DNA of 64,000 nt from Mycobacterium sp. 3519A (lineage in GTDB: Bacteria; Actinomycetota; Actinomycetes; Mycobacteriales; Mycobacteriaceae): the NCBI RefSeq assembly GCF_900240945.1, contig NZ_OESG01000014.1:2028015-2092014 (forward strand). The letters are read 5' to 3'. The notes below the pieces were generated by a model. It ran no database searches. It was not told the origin of the DNA and saw only the letters and a list, made by a program, of their open reading frames with translations. Each line of letters opens with the position of its first letter. Positions within the stretch are counted from its first letter, which is position 1. Made by a program: the position numbers and the translations under genes. This document shows, in pieces, positions 9,330 through 18,088 of this stretch.

Positions 9330-10439
9330 CTAGCGCACGGTACTGAAGAACGCCGAGACGTCGTCGACGAATAGCTCAGGCTGCTCGAACGCCGCGAAGT
9401 GCCCGCCGCGCGGCATGTCGGTCCAGTGCGTGATGTTGTACTCGGTTTCGCACCATGACCGCGGTGCCCGGAGAAGCTCCTTCGGGAACGACGCGACGCC
9501 GGTGGGCAGTTCGACGCGTTTGCGTTTCGCCATGTCGAAGACCCGGAAGCTCTCCCAGTAAAGCCGGGCCGACGACGCCGCCGACGCGGTCAGCCAGTAG
9601 AGCATCACGTTGTCGAGCAACTCGTCACGCGTCAGCACGTTCTCCGGATGCCCGTCGGCGTCCGTCCACGACCAGAACTTCTCGATGATCCACGCCAGCT
9701 GCCCGACGGGGGAGTCGGTCAACCCGTAGCCCAGGGTCTGCGGCCGGGTGGACTGCTGTTTGGCGTAGCCGCTGTCCCATTGCTGGTAGTGGTCCATCCG
9801 CTCCAGCGCCCGCTTCTCGGCGTCAGTGGGGTTCGTCAGCTCGCCGCTGGGCCGGGCCAGCGGCATGTTCAGGTGAATGCCCGCGCAGCGTCCGCCGTTG
9901 CGGCCGATCTGCGTCGTCACCGCCGCGCCCCAGTCGCCGCCCTGGGCGCCATAGCGCTCATATCCGAGCCGGGTCATCAACGTTTCCCAGGCCTCCGCGA
10001 TCTTCTCGACGCCCCAACCCGGTGCGGACGGCTTACCGGAGAACCCGTAGCCGGGCAGCGACGGGCACACCACGTCGAAACCCGCCGCCGTGAGCGGTTC
10101 GATGACCTTGTGGAACTCGACGACCGATCCCGGCCAGCCGTGGGTGATCAGTAGCGGAAACGCGTCCGCCTGCGGTGAGCGCTGGTGGATGAAATGAATG
10201 TCGAGACCGTCGATTTCGGTGGTGAACTGGTCGAACCGGTTCAGCGCGGTTTCGCGTGCGCGCCAGTCGTATTCGTTTGCCCAGTAGTCGGCCAATTCCC
10301 GGGTGTAGCTCAGCGGGATGCCCTGAGTCCAGTCGTCGACGCACTCGGCCTCCGGCCATCGGGTGCGGGCGAGCCTGTCCTTCAGATCGGCGAGGTCGGC
10401 GTCGGGTACGGAAATGCGAAAAGGATTGATCTGAGCCAC
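9330..10439 (-). CDS. Epoxide hydrolase, alpha/beta-hydrolase fold (EHN family)
   Basis: 369 residues with the N-terminal epoxide-hydrolase domain (about 1-105) typical of microsomal-type enzymes. Oxyanion motif HGWPGS at 100-105, nucleophile Asp169 in GGDWG, and the general-base His347 in GGHFAAFEQP near the C-terminus. The reaction is hydrolysis of an epoxide to a vicinal diol through an alkyl-enzyme ester on the Asp. ATG start at 10439; the gene is first in a two-gene minus-strand unit with the FAD oxidoreductase. Mycobacteria carry several such paralogs and the physiological substrate is not predictable here. Confidence 0.9.
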   Translation of the reverse strand: MAQINPFRISVPDADLADLKDRLARTRWPEAECVDDWTQGIPLSYTRELADYWANEYDWRARETALNRFDQFTTEIDGLDIHFIHQRSPQADAFPLLITHGWPGSVVEFHKVIEPLTAAGFDVVCPSLPGYGFSGKPSAPGWGVEKIAEAWETLMTRLGYERYGAQGGDWGAAVTTQIGRNGGRCAGIHLNMPLARPSGELTNPTDAEKRALERMDHYQQWDSGYAKQQSTRPQTLGYGLTDSPVGQLAWIIEKFWSWTDADGHPENVLTRDELLDNVMLYWLTASAASSARLYWESFRVFDMAKRKRVELPTGVASFPKELLRAPRSWCETEYNITHWTDMPRGGHFAAFEQPELFVDDVSAFFSTVR

Positions 10440-10451
10440 TTACCGATCATG

Positions 10452-11285
10452 TCACGGCAGCAGTCGGGCGCGACGCGCCTTGGCCACCGCCTCGTGACGC
10501 GTGCGCGCGCCGAGCTTCGCTGTGGCGCTGCGCAGGTAACTCTTCACCGTCTCGGGCTTCAACGAAAGCCGTTGAGCCGCTTCAGCGTTGGTGCAGCCGA
10601 GAGCCACCTGCGCGAGCACGTCGAGTTCGCGCGCCGAGAGCGCGGCGGCCGGTACGGATCTGCCCCTGGCCAGCCGGTCGGCCAGCAGCCGCAGCTGGGC
10701 CTGCAGCGCGGGCGGCGACGACGGGTCAGCGGCCAGCTTGCGCAGCTGGGCGTGCACCTCGCGGACCTCCTCGCTGGCCGCGCCGCCCACCTGATGCGCG
10801 TCGCGCATCCGCAGTCGCCGGTCCACTTCGTCACGGATGGTCAACTCGCGGCTGAGCCGCCTGGCCGACGCGATCATCAGATCCGCGGTGCGGTCGCCGA
10901 TCGGCGCCGCCGCCCGGTAGGCGCCGTAGAGCACCGCCCGCGACCGGCCGTCCACCACGACCGGGACCGCGACGATGGACCTGATGCCCTCCTGCAGCAC
11001 CGGCCCGTCGTAGTGGTGGGTGATCGACGAGGCGCTGCGGTAGTCGGCCACCGACATCGGCCGGCGCGAGACCAGGGTGGCCCCGCCGAGGCCCGCGCTG
11101 GGCAGCACCGCGAGCCCGCGCATGCCCGCGGTGCGGGTGCCGAAGAACTCGGTGAGCAGCAGGGTGTCGTCGTGCACTTCACCGCCGAACAGCAGCGGCA
11201 TGCCCGACTCGTCGGCGACCCGTCTCAGCTCGGCCCGCAACGCATCCGCGTCACGCGGGCGAAGTAGCGAAGAGCCGGTTCGCAA
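10452..11285 (-). CDS. LuxR-type transcriptional regulator
   Basis: C-terminal LuxR helix-turn-helix: SARELDVLAQVALGCTNAEA then a recognition helix with LKPETVKSYLRSATAKLGA. The N-terminal two thirds resembles a GAF-like sensor. Divergent from the acyl-CoA synthetase pair starting at 11345, with a 59-base shared promoter region, so control of those genes is likely. The frame stays open well upstream, but a start that clears the neighbour is preferred: TTG at 11285 lies about 8 bases after AGAGGG; GTG at 11294 is the alternative. Ligand unknown; an acyl or aromatic CoA-related signal is a guess from context. Confidence 0.8.
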   Translation of the reverse strand: MRTGSSLLRPRDADALRAELRRVADESGMPLLFGGEVHDDTLLLTEFFGTRTAGMRGLAVLPSAGLGGATLVSRRPMSVADYRSASSITHHYDGPVLQEGIRSIVAVPVVVDGRSRAVLYGAYRAAAPIGDRTADLMIASARRLSRELTIRDEVDRRLRMRDAHQVGGAASEEVREVHAQLRKLAADPSSPPALQAQLRLLADRLARGRSVPAAALSARELDVLAQVALGCTNAEAAQRLSLKPETVKSYLRSATAKLGARTRHEAVAKARRARLLP

Positions 11286-11344
11286 TCGGAACACCCTCTT
11301 TCGGGGGTAGCGTGGGGCCAACTGTGACGTAGATCCTATCCGCC

Positions 11345-13024
11345 ATGACGACCAACACCGACCTGTATCGCACCGCACGCGATCAGCTAGTTGACCTAAT
11401 CGGCGACTATGACAAGGCCGTCGAGGCGTTCGCATGGCCCGCGCTCACCGGCACCTTCAACTGGGCGACCGACTGGTTCGACGTGATCGCCCGCGCAAAC
11501 GACCGCACCGCACTGTGGATCGTCGAGGAGGGCGGCGACGAGCAGAAGGTCACGTTCGCGGAGATGGCCGACCGCTCGGACCGCGTCGCGACGTGGCTGG
11601 CCGGGTTGGGCGTCGGCAAGGGCGACCGGGTGATCCTGATGCTGGGCAACCAGGTCGAGTTGTGGGAGGCGATGCTGGCCGTCGCCAAGCTGGGCGCGGT
11701 GATCATGCCGACCACCGGGGCGTTGGGACCGGCTGACCTGGCCGACCGCATCACCCGCGGCGGCGCCCGGTTCGTCATCGCCAACGCGGCCGACGCCGCC
11801 AAGTTCGACGACGTCGCGGGCGACTACACGCGGATCGCCGTCGGCGCGCCGGTCGAGGGTTGGCATCACTACGCCGACGCCTACGACGTCGAATCGGCGG
11901 GGCCTTTCACCGCTTGCACGAACGTTGACGACTCGATGCTGATCTACTTCACTTCCGGGACGACGAGCAAGCCGAAGCTGGTGGAGCATTCGCACGTCAG
12001 CTATCCGGTGGGGCACCTGTCGACGATGGCGTGGATCGGGGTGCGGCCCGGCGATGTGCATCTGGCGATCAGTTCACCGGGTTGGGCCAAACACGCGTGG
12101 AGTTGCTTCTTCGCGCCGTGGATCGCCGAGGCGACCATCTTCGTCTACAACTACGGCCGGTTCGACGCCACCGCGCTGCTTGATCAGCTGCGGCGGGCGG
12201 AGGTCAACACGTTCTGTGCGCCACCGACCGTGTGGCGCATGCTGATTCAATCCGACCTCGGCGCGAAGCCGGCGGGTCTGCGCGAAATCCTCGGTGCCGG
12301 TGAGCCGCTCAACCCGGACGTCATCGCGCAGGTGGAGCGGGCGTGGGGGCTGACCATCCGCGACGGATTCGGTCAGACCGAGACCACGCTGCAGGTCGGC
12401 AACACGCCGGGTCAGCCGGTGAAGCCGGGTTCGATGGGGCGGCCGATGCCAGGCGTTCCGGTGGTGCTGATCGACCCGGTCACCGGCGAGTTGGCCGACG
12501 AGGGGGAGATCTGCCTTGACCTGCAACGCAATCCGGTCAACCTGATGACGGGTTACCTCGGTGACGAGAAGCGCAACGCGACGGTGATGGCGGGCGGCTA
12601 CTACCACACGGGCGACGTGGCTGCGCGCGACGAGGACGGCTACATCACCTACATCGGCCGCACCGACGACGTGTTCAAGTCGTCGGACTACAAGGTGTCG
12701 CCGTTCGAACTGGAGAGCGTGTTGATCGAGCATCCCGCCGTGGTGGAGGCCGCGGTGGTGCCCCAGCCCGACGACACCAGGCTGTGCGTCCCCAAGGCGT
12801 ACGTCTCGCTGGCCGAAGGCTGGGCGCCCAACGCCGAAACCGCGCGCCAGATCATGGAATACGCGCGCGACCACCTCGCGCCGTACCTGAAGGTGCGCCG
12901 CGTCGAGTTCCACGAACTGCCCAAGACGATCTCCGGCAAGATCCGCCGGGTCGAATTGCGCCGCCGCGAAGAGGCCGGCCAACCGATCGAGACCGAATTC
13001 CGCTACGAGGATCTGGTGAAATGA
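11345..13024 (+). CDS. AMP-forming acyl-CoA synthetase (medium-chain/ACSM-like)
   Basis: 559 residues of the ANL superfamily. Adenylation P-loop [11 protein letters not shown] near 204-214, A5-type GFGQTETT, A7/A8 region [29 protein letters not shown] split across the hinge, and C-terminal Lys in [11 protein letters not shown]. The architecture is that of acetyl/medium-chain or aromatic acid CoA ligases: carboxylate + ATP to acyl-AMP, then to the CoA thioester. It overlaps the next ligase by ATGA (13021-13024). Divergent from the LuxR-type regulator. Confidence 0.9.
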   Translation: MTTNTDLYRTARDQLVDLIGDYDKAVEAFAWPALTGTFNWATDWFDVIARANDRTALWIVEEGGDEQKVTFAEMADRSDRVATWLAGLGVGKGDRVILMLGNQVELWEAMLAVAKLGAVIMPTTGALGPADLADRITRGGARFVIANAADAAKFDDVAGDYTRIAVGAPVEGWHHYADAYDVESAGPFTACTNVDDSMLIYFTSGTTSKPKLVEHSHVSYPVGHLSTMAWIGVRPGDVHLAISSPGWAKHAWSCFFAPWIAEATIFVYNYGRFDATALLDQLRRAEVNTFCAPPTVWRMLIQSDLGAKPAGLREILGAGEPLNPDVIAQVERAWGLTIRDGFGQTETTLQVGNTPGQPVKPGSMGRPMPGVPVVLIDPVTGELADEGEICLDLQRNPVNLMTGYLGDEKRNATVMAGGYYHTGDVAARDEDGYITYIGRTDDVFKSSDYKVSPFELESVLIEHPAVVEAAVVPQPDDTRLCVPKAYVSLAEGWAPNAETARQIMEYARDHLAPYLKVRRVEFHELPKTISGKIRRVELRRREEAGQPIETEFRYEDLVK

Positions 13025-14634
13025 AGTCCTACGACGCAGGGCCGACCGACAGCCCGATCCTCGAGGAGACTATCGGAGCCAACTTCGAGCGCATCGCGGC
13101 CAGCTACCCGGACGGTGACGCGTTGGTCGACGCCGCACAGGGGTTGCGCTACACCTACGCCGAACTGAACGCCGAGATCGACGTCGTCGCACGGGGTTTG
13201 ATGGCGATGGGCATCGAGAAGGGGGACCGGGTCGGCATCTGGGCGCCGAACTGCGCGCAGTGGACCATCACCCAGTACGCGCTGGCGAAGATCGGCGCCA
13301 TCCTGGTCAACATCAATCCGGCGTACCGCACGCACGAACTCGGCTACGTGCTCAACCAGTCCGGTACGCGGATGCTGGTGGCCGCGACCTCGTTCAAGAC
13401 CTCGGACTACGTCGCGATGGTCGACGAGGTGCGCCCCGATGCGCCACATCTGACCGAGGTGGTGTTCATCGGCACGCCCGGCTGGGACGCACTGCGGGCC
13501 GGGGCCGACGAGGTCAGCGCCGAGGCGTTGGCGCAGCGGATGGCCGGGCTGTCCAACACCGAACCGATCAACATTCAATACACCTCGGGCACAACGGGTT
13601 TCCCGAAGGGCGCGACGCTGTCGCACCGCAACATCCTGAACAACGGCTACTTCACCACCGAGTTGATCATGCTGGGGCCGGCCGACCGGCTGTGCATCCC
13701 GGTGCCGTTCTACCACTGCTTCGGCATGGTGATGGGCAATCTGGGGTGCACCAGCCACGGTGCCACGATGGTGATCCCGGCGCCGGGCTTCGATCCGGCG
13801 CTGACGTTGAACGCCGTCGAGCAGGAACGGTGCACCGCGCTGTACGGGGTGCCGACGATGTTCATCGCGATGCAGAATCATCCCGACTTCCCGGAGCGCG
13901 ACGTGTCGTCGCTGCGCACCGGGATCATGGCGGGGTCGGTGTGCCCGGTCGAGGTGATGAAGCACTGCGTCAACGACATGAACATGTCCGAGGTGGCGAT
14001 CGCCTACGGCATGACGGAGACGTCGCCGGTGAGTTGTCAGACGCGGATCGACGACGATCTGGAACGGCGGACGTCGTCGATCGGCCGGGCCCACCCGCAC
14101 GTCGAGATCAAGATCGTCGACCCCGAGACGGGCGACGAGGTGGAGCGCGGCCAGCCCGGCGAGTTCTGCACGCGGGGCTACTCGGTGATGCTCGGATACT
14201 GGGATGAACCCGAAAAGACCGCCGAGGCAATTGATTCCGACGGCTGGATGCACACCGGGGATTTGGCGGTGATGCGGGACGACGGGTACTGCAACATCGT
14301 CGGCCGCATCAAGGACATGGTGATTCGCGGCGGCGAGAACGTCTACCCCCGCGAGATCGAGGAGTTCCTCTACACGCATCCCGACGTCGAGGATGCGCAG
14401 GTGATCGGCGTGCCCGACAAGAAGTACGGCGAGGAGATCTGCGCCTGGATCCGGATGAAGCCGGGCAGGCCGGCGCTCGACGCCGAGGCGGTCAAGGCGT
14501 TCGCGGCCGGGAAGCTGGCGCATTACAAGATCCCGCGGTATGTGCACATCGTCGGCGAGTTCCCGATGACGGTCACCGGCAAGGTGCGCAAGGTCCAGAT
14601 GCGCGAAGAGACGGTTAGGCTCCTCGGCCTCTAG
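13021..14634 (+). CDS. fadD35: Fatty-acid-CoA ligase, FadD35-like
   Basis: 537 residues, ANL superfamily. P-loop [21 protein letters not shown], hinge region [24 protein letters not shown], and catalytic Lys in MTVTGKVRK. It activates fatty acids to CoA thioesters by way of acyl-adenylates. It reads like M. tuberculosis FadD35 (Rv2505c) from memory; the symbol is by recognition, not alignment. ATG at 13021 overlaps the preceding ligase stop by 4 bases, fixing the start and implying one operon. Its stop codon lies 1 base from the inverted-repeat element at 14636. Confidence 0.85.
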   Translation: MKSYDAGPTDSPILEETIGANFERIAASYPDGDALVDAAQGLRYTYAELNAEIDVVARGLMAMGIEKGDRVGIWAPNCAQWTITQYALAKIGAILVNINPAYRTHELGYVLNQSGTRMLVAATSFKTSDYVAMVDEVRPDAPHLTEVVFIGTPGWDALRAGADEVSAEALAQRMAGLSNTEPINIQYTSGTTGFPKGATLSHRNILNNGYFTTELIMLGPADRLCIPVPFYHCFGMVMGNLGCTSHGATMVIPAPGFDPALTLNAVEQERCTALYGVPTMFIAMQNHPDFPERDVSSLRTGIMAGSVCPVEVMKHCVNDMNMSEVAIAYGMTETSPVSCQTRIDDDLERRTSSIGRAHPHVEIKIVDPETGDEVERGQPGEFCTRGYSVMLGYWDEPEKTAEAIDSDGWMHTGDLAVMRDDGYCNIVGRIKDMVIRGGENVYPREIEEFLYTHPDVEDAQVIGVPDKKYGEEICAWIRMKPGRPALDAEAVKAFAAGKLAHYKIPRYVHIVGEFPMTVTGKVRKVQMREETVRLLGL

Positions 14635-14635
14635 G

Positions 14636-14702
14636 TTTGCGCCGAAACGGCATTCCAGCACGCAAAGTACGAGAAGAAGCGTGCGGGGATGCAGTCTCGG
14701 CG
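14636..14702 (+). repeat. 67-base inverted repeat, left copy
   Basis: Begins TTTGCGCCGAAACGGCATTC and ends GATGCAGTCTCGGCG. Its two ends are themselves complementary (GCCGAAACGGCATTCC against GCCGAGACTGCATCCC when reversed), so each copy can fold as an imperfect hairpin. It starts 1 base after the fadD35-like stop and may terminate that operon. Confidence 0.85.
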
Positions 14703-14705
14703 ACT

Positions 14706-15554
14706 TCAGGGCCGCCAGCCTCGCGAGACCATCGCATCCCGGGCCTGCCTGACGAGGTCCGCGTCGCGGTCCTCCTTGATGGCCCGCACGACGTGCCAAC
14801 CCAGGGCCGCCAGCTTCGGCCATACCCGCAAATCCTTGACGTACTGCTCCCTGCTGGTCCGGTGTTGGTCGCCGTCGTACTCGGCGCCGACCATGAAGTC
14901 CTCCCAGCCCATGTCGATGGTGCGCACGTAGCGTCCGCACTCGTCGTATATGGCTATCTGCGTGGTGGGCTTCGGCAGACCCGCATCGATGAACAGCAAC
15001 CGCAATCGTGTCTCCGGCGGCGACGCAGCACCACCATCGACGAGCGGCAACAGCGCCTTGAGTTTCGCGACGCCCCGCGCGCCTTTGTACCGCTTGGTGA
15101 GCAACATGACGTCCTCGATGGAGAACAGCGCGGCACGCATCAGCGCGTCGAGATGCGCAAGCGCCCGGCCGCGTGTGAAATATCTGCCGAGGTCGAATGC
15201 TGTGCGTGCGGGCGTCGCCACCCGAAGGCCGTTGACAAGTTCGGCCTCGTCATCAACGACGCGTTCGTTGCGACAGATGATGCCACGTGGCGGGTGGGTG
15301 CTATTCCATAGGAGCTCAATCGGGACGTCGTCGTCGATCCATTCCGCGCCATGCAACGCTGACGCGGCGACGCCGGTGATGATGCCGTTGCGCTTCGACC
15401 ACAGCCAAGCGCCGACCGTTCTGTCGAGCAATGACGGATCCCTGCCTCGCTCACGATGCACATTCGGGTACATCGGTCGATACCAACGACGGAGTTCCCG
15501 TCGCGTCACGACGCCATTCACGACTGCTTCACTGCCGATAAAGACTTCCCCCAT
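14706..15554 (-). CDS. DUF559/Vsr-like endonuclease-domain protein
   Basis: 282 residues from ATG 15554. The C-terminal third has the DUF559 signature VGAEYDGDQHR...YVKDLR...GWHVVRA, a PD-(D/E)XK-like nuclease fold related to Vsr. The N-terminal part resembles the winged-helix/AbiEi-type segment often fused to it in mycobacteria (my recollection of the family). The frame stays open to 15650, but that would translate the inverted repeat, so ATG 15554 is preferred. The gene fills the space between two inverted 67-base repeats and is antiparallel to fadD35. Nuclease activity and any role in defence or mobility are inference. Confidence 0.72.
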   Translation of the reverse strand: MGEVFIGSEAVVNGVVTRRELRRWYRPMYPNVHRERGRDPSLLDRTVGAWLWSKRNGIITGVAASALHGAEWIDDDVPIELLWNSTHPPRGIICRNERVVDDEAELVNGLRVATPARTAFDLGRYFTRGRALAHLDALMRAALFSIEDVMLLTKRYKGARGVAKLKALLPLVDGGAASPPETRLRLLFIDAGLPKPTTQIAIYDECGRYVRTIDMGWEDFMVGAEYDGDQHRTSREQYVKDLRVWPKLAALGWHVVRAIKEDRDADLVRQARDAMVSRGWRP

Positions 15555-15584
15555 GGCCGCATACTGTCCGCGACCACCGACAAG

Positions 15585-15651
15585 CGCCGAGACTGCATCC
15601 CCGCACGCTTCTTCTCGTACTTTGCGTGCTGGAATGCCGTTTCGGCGCAAA
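15585..15651 (-). repeat. 67-base inverted repeat, right copy
   Basis: Exact reverse complement of 14636-14702, with one extra T in the outer T-run. It lies 2 bases from the IclR stop codon and upstream of the DUF559-type gene, so it could terminate the iclR transcript while lying in the leader of the enclosed gene. Confidence 0.85.
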
Positions 15652-15653
15652 AC

Positions 15654-16406
15654 CTAGGCCAACAACGGGCTCAGCCGCGCGGCGTACTCCTGCAGTGTGC
15701 CCACCTGACGACGCAACAAGTCGGCCTGCTCGTCGCGGCCCGACATTGCCAGCGCCGCCACCAGCGCACCGGTCGCTGATCGCACCGGCACCGCTACGCA
15801 CGCATAGCCCTCGCGCAACTCGCCGGTCTGCGCGGCCACCCCCTCAGCCCGGACAGCTTCGAGTTGCTCAGCCAACGCCGCACGCGACGTCACCGTGCGA
15901 TCGGTAAGCGCCGCAAGCGGATTCACCAATAGGCTGTCCACATCACGCTTCTCGGCGAGCAGTAGCTTGCCGACGCCGCAGGCATGCAGATGCCGGTTCA
16001 GCACAGATTCGTCTGCGGGCGGCGGATATTCGCTGTCCGCATCGGCGATCCGGACCGCCGTGTTGGTGAAGTAGAACAAATGCACACCGAACCGGACCGA
16101 CAGCCGCAACTCGCCGAGCACCTCACGTGCGGCGGTGCACACGATCGGCGACACCGCCGCGTCGATCAACACGCCCATCCGCGGCCCCAGCGAGAAGCCC
16201 GAAAGATCCGGCAGCCGAACCACATAACCATCGGCGACAAGCAGGTTCAACAGCCGATACGTGGTGGCTGACGGCATCGACAACTGCTCAGCGATCTCCT
16301 TGGCCGTCACCCCGACGCCCGCCCTGGCCACCTGCTCGAGCACCTGCAGGGCGCTCTGCACGGCCTTGGGCTGACGGCCCGACAATGATCCGTCCACGGG
16401 GCTCAT
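15654..16406 (-). CDS. IclR-family transcriptional regulator
   Basis: 250 residues. N-terminal winged helix (about 15-75: SALQVLEQVARAG...TAKEIAEQLSMPSATTYRLL), then an IclR effector domain ending with the typical GYACVAVPV segment. ATG 16406 overlaps the upstream permease stop as ATGA; an ATG 15 bases earlier is possible. Co-transcribed with the amino-acid/amine permease and next to the amine oxidase region, it is the most likely local regulator of amine catabolism. The AAATGAGAAT motifs at 17917-18028 and 19601-19637 are candidate targets, though nothing links them directly. Confidence 0.88.
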   Translation of the reverse strand: MSPVDGSLSGRQPKAVQSALQVLEQVARAGVGVTAKEIAEQLSMPSATTYRLLNLLVADGYVVRLPDLSGFSLGPRMGVLIDAAVSPIVCTAAREVLGELRLSVRFGVHLFYFTNTAVRIADADSEYPPPADESVLNRHLHACGVGKLLLAEKRDVDSLLVNPLAALTDRTVTSRAALAEQLEAVRAEGVAAQTGELREGYACVAVPVRSATGALVAALAMSGRDEQADLLRRQVGTLQEYAARLSPLLA

Positions 16407-17854
16407 CGCCGGACCTCCCACGGGTTGTAGTCGGCGAAGACGTCACCGGTGACCGTCTCGTCGAACACGCCGACACGATGCGCCAGGTCCGGAATGGTGC
16501 GTCTGCGCATCGCGAACACCGCCAACCCGACCGCGATCAGCGCCGCGTAGATCGCCGTGGCGATCCACACCGGCGAGTCGACGGTCAGCGCCGCCCAGAC
16601 GATGATCGCCACCATCACCGCCGCCGTCATCAACCCGACAAGCAGCGGGGCGAGCGTCAATTCGCCGATGCGGCGCAGGAACGCAGGCGTCGCCAGACAC
16701 ACCAGCAGATACGCACCGACATAGCCGTGCGCCGACACCGCCAGCAGCCCGATCAGCACCTCGCGGCTCGACCCGACGACGAACAGGTACCCGACCGGCA
16801 CCAAGACGATGAACGGCATCGCCGCGCACAACGCGATGTGCGGTGTGCGGAAACGCCGGTGGGCGTGGCCGACCCGTTCACTGACCACCCCTTCGCGGCC
16901 CATCGCGAACAGCGTCCGCGACAGCGCGGTCGTCGAACCGATGACGCACGCGAACCACGACGCGAGGATGCCGAGTTCCATCACAATCGACAGCGCCGTC
17001 GACCCCGTCCCCGCCGACGACGGCAGTGACAGCACGATCGGCGTCGACCCGATCCCCGCGCCGACCCCGCCGCGCGCCTGCATCGCCGCCGCGAACGTGT
17101 ACAGCACGCCCAATGCCAACGGCGTCCACCGGATCGCGCGCGTGACCGTGACGAACGGGTTGCGGGCCTCACGGGCCACCGTGCCGGCGCTCTCGAATCC
17201 GACGTACGACGTGATGGCCAGCAGCAGCGCGAACCCGAGCGCCGAATGCGATTGCCCGCCACCAGTTCTGGGTGCGCCGACCACGACGGAGCCGGTGAAC
17301 ACGATGACGAGCACGACGGCGGCGACGACGATCGCGAACACCTCGATGGTCAGCGAGATGCGCGCCGACAACCTGATACCGCGAATCATCAGCAGCAGTG
17401 CCGCAGCACCCACCAGCACCGCCAGACATGCGGTGGTGAATCTGCCGTCGGGAATCCCCAGCCGGCCCAGCAGTGCGCCCAGATAGCTTGCGGCGCCGAG
17501 CGTGCTGGCCATCGCGGCGGCCGCATACCCGATCACCACCGACCAGCCCGCGACGATGCCGGGGACCGGGCCGAGCCCCTTGACGGTATAGCTGTACAAC
17601 CCGCTGACCGCGACCATTCGCGTGGAGAACTGGCCGATGCAGTAGCCGACCGCCGCCATCAACAACGCCGTCACCACGAACACCACCAGCGGCCACCGGC
17701 CCGCCGCGGGGATCACAAGCGCGGGCAGGGTGACCATCACCGCCGACGGCGCCACCGCCGACACCGACTGCCCGAGCACCTGAGCGAACGACAGCTGCGC
17801 CCGCCGCAACCCCGACACAGGCGACGTGCTCCGCATGGCCCGACTCGCGCCCAT
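16403..17854 (-). CDS. APC-superfamily amino acid/amine permease
   Basis: 483 residues with about 12 predicted membrane helices. It opens with the APC-type segment VLGQSVSAVAPSA and has the conserved TM6 region SYVGFESAGTVAREARNP. It would import amines or amino acids by proton symport. It is divergent from the aldehyde dehydrogenase gene and precedes iclR with ATGA overlap. A second permease of the same family (19676) lies in the facing operon, so the locus carries two transporters. ATG at 17854; ATG 17836 is an alternative. Confidence 0.88.
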   Translation of the reverse strand: MGASRAMRSTSPVSGLRRAQLSFAQVLGQSVSAVAPSAVMVTLPALVIPAAGRWPLVVFVVTALLMAAVGYCIGQFSTRMVAVSGLYSYTVKGLGPVPGIVAGWSVVIGYAAAAMASTLGAASYLGALLGRLGIPDGRFTTACLAVLVGAAALLLMIRGIRLSARISLTIEVFAIVVAAVVLVIVFTGSVVVGAPRTGGGQSHSALGFALLLAITSYVGFESAGTVAREARNPFVTVTRAIRWTPLALGVLYTFAAAMQARGGVGAGIGSTPIVLSLPSSAGTGSTALSIVMELGILASWFACVIGSTTALSRTLFAMGREGVVSERVGHAHRRFRTPHIALCAAMPFIVLVPVGYLFVVGSSREVLIGLLAVSAHGYVGAYLLVCLATPAFLRRIGELTLAPLLVGLMTAAVMVAIIVWAALTVDSPVWIATAIYAALIAVGLAVFAMRRRTIPDLAHRVGVFDETVTGDVFADYNPWEVRR

Positions 17855-17916
17855 CCGTCGGAAGGTAGTCCATCACCCATCCGGGGGCGGGCGATCGCAG
17901 GTAAATCCTGAAAATC

Positions 17917-18028
17917 TTCAAATGAGAATCCGCGGACGCCTCGCGGCCGAAAACCGCCACGAATCAAGCCCAACTGCGTATTCGGAGCGGCCCGAATGAG
18001 AATGCATCCGCCATTTCAAATGAGAATG
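17917..18028. promoter_or_regulatory. Three direct copies of an AAATGAGAAT motif
   Basis: The divergent intergenic region (17855-18088) carries TTCAAATGAGAAT (17917-17929), CCCGAATGAGAATG (17991-18004) and TTTCAAATGAGAATG (18014-18028). Two further copies flank the next gap at 19601-19637. These AT-rich repeats stand out against about 65% GC surroundings and look like regulator binding sites controlling permease/iclR and the dehydrogenase-permease-oxidase genes. Confidence 0.6.
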
Positions 18029-18088
18029 GACCGGACCGAAATACCCATTCGAAATAAGTGGTGACGCGCACCACATCGGCGCGTAATC

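Larger units (their letters stand above)
14636..15651. mobile_element. Candidate cassette: DUF559-type gene bounded by 67-base inverted repeats
   Basis: An identical 67-base sequence occurs at 14636-14702 and, inverted, at 15585-15651. Between them lies essentially one gene (14706-15554). Both outer edges sit 1-2 bases beyond the stop codons of the convergent neighbours (fadD35-like and IclR). No transposase is present. The symmetry and snug placement suggest insertion of a compact unit, or duplication of a terminator hairpin around a gene; no target-site duplication can be demonstrated from this window. Confidence 0.45.

Noticed and set aside
14706-15650. Longer reading of the DUF559-type gene starting at 15650
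   Set aside because: The first 22 codons would be the 67-base inverted repeat itself, and a similar peptide arises from the unrelated hairpin at 23132; ATG 15554 is a better start.
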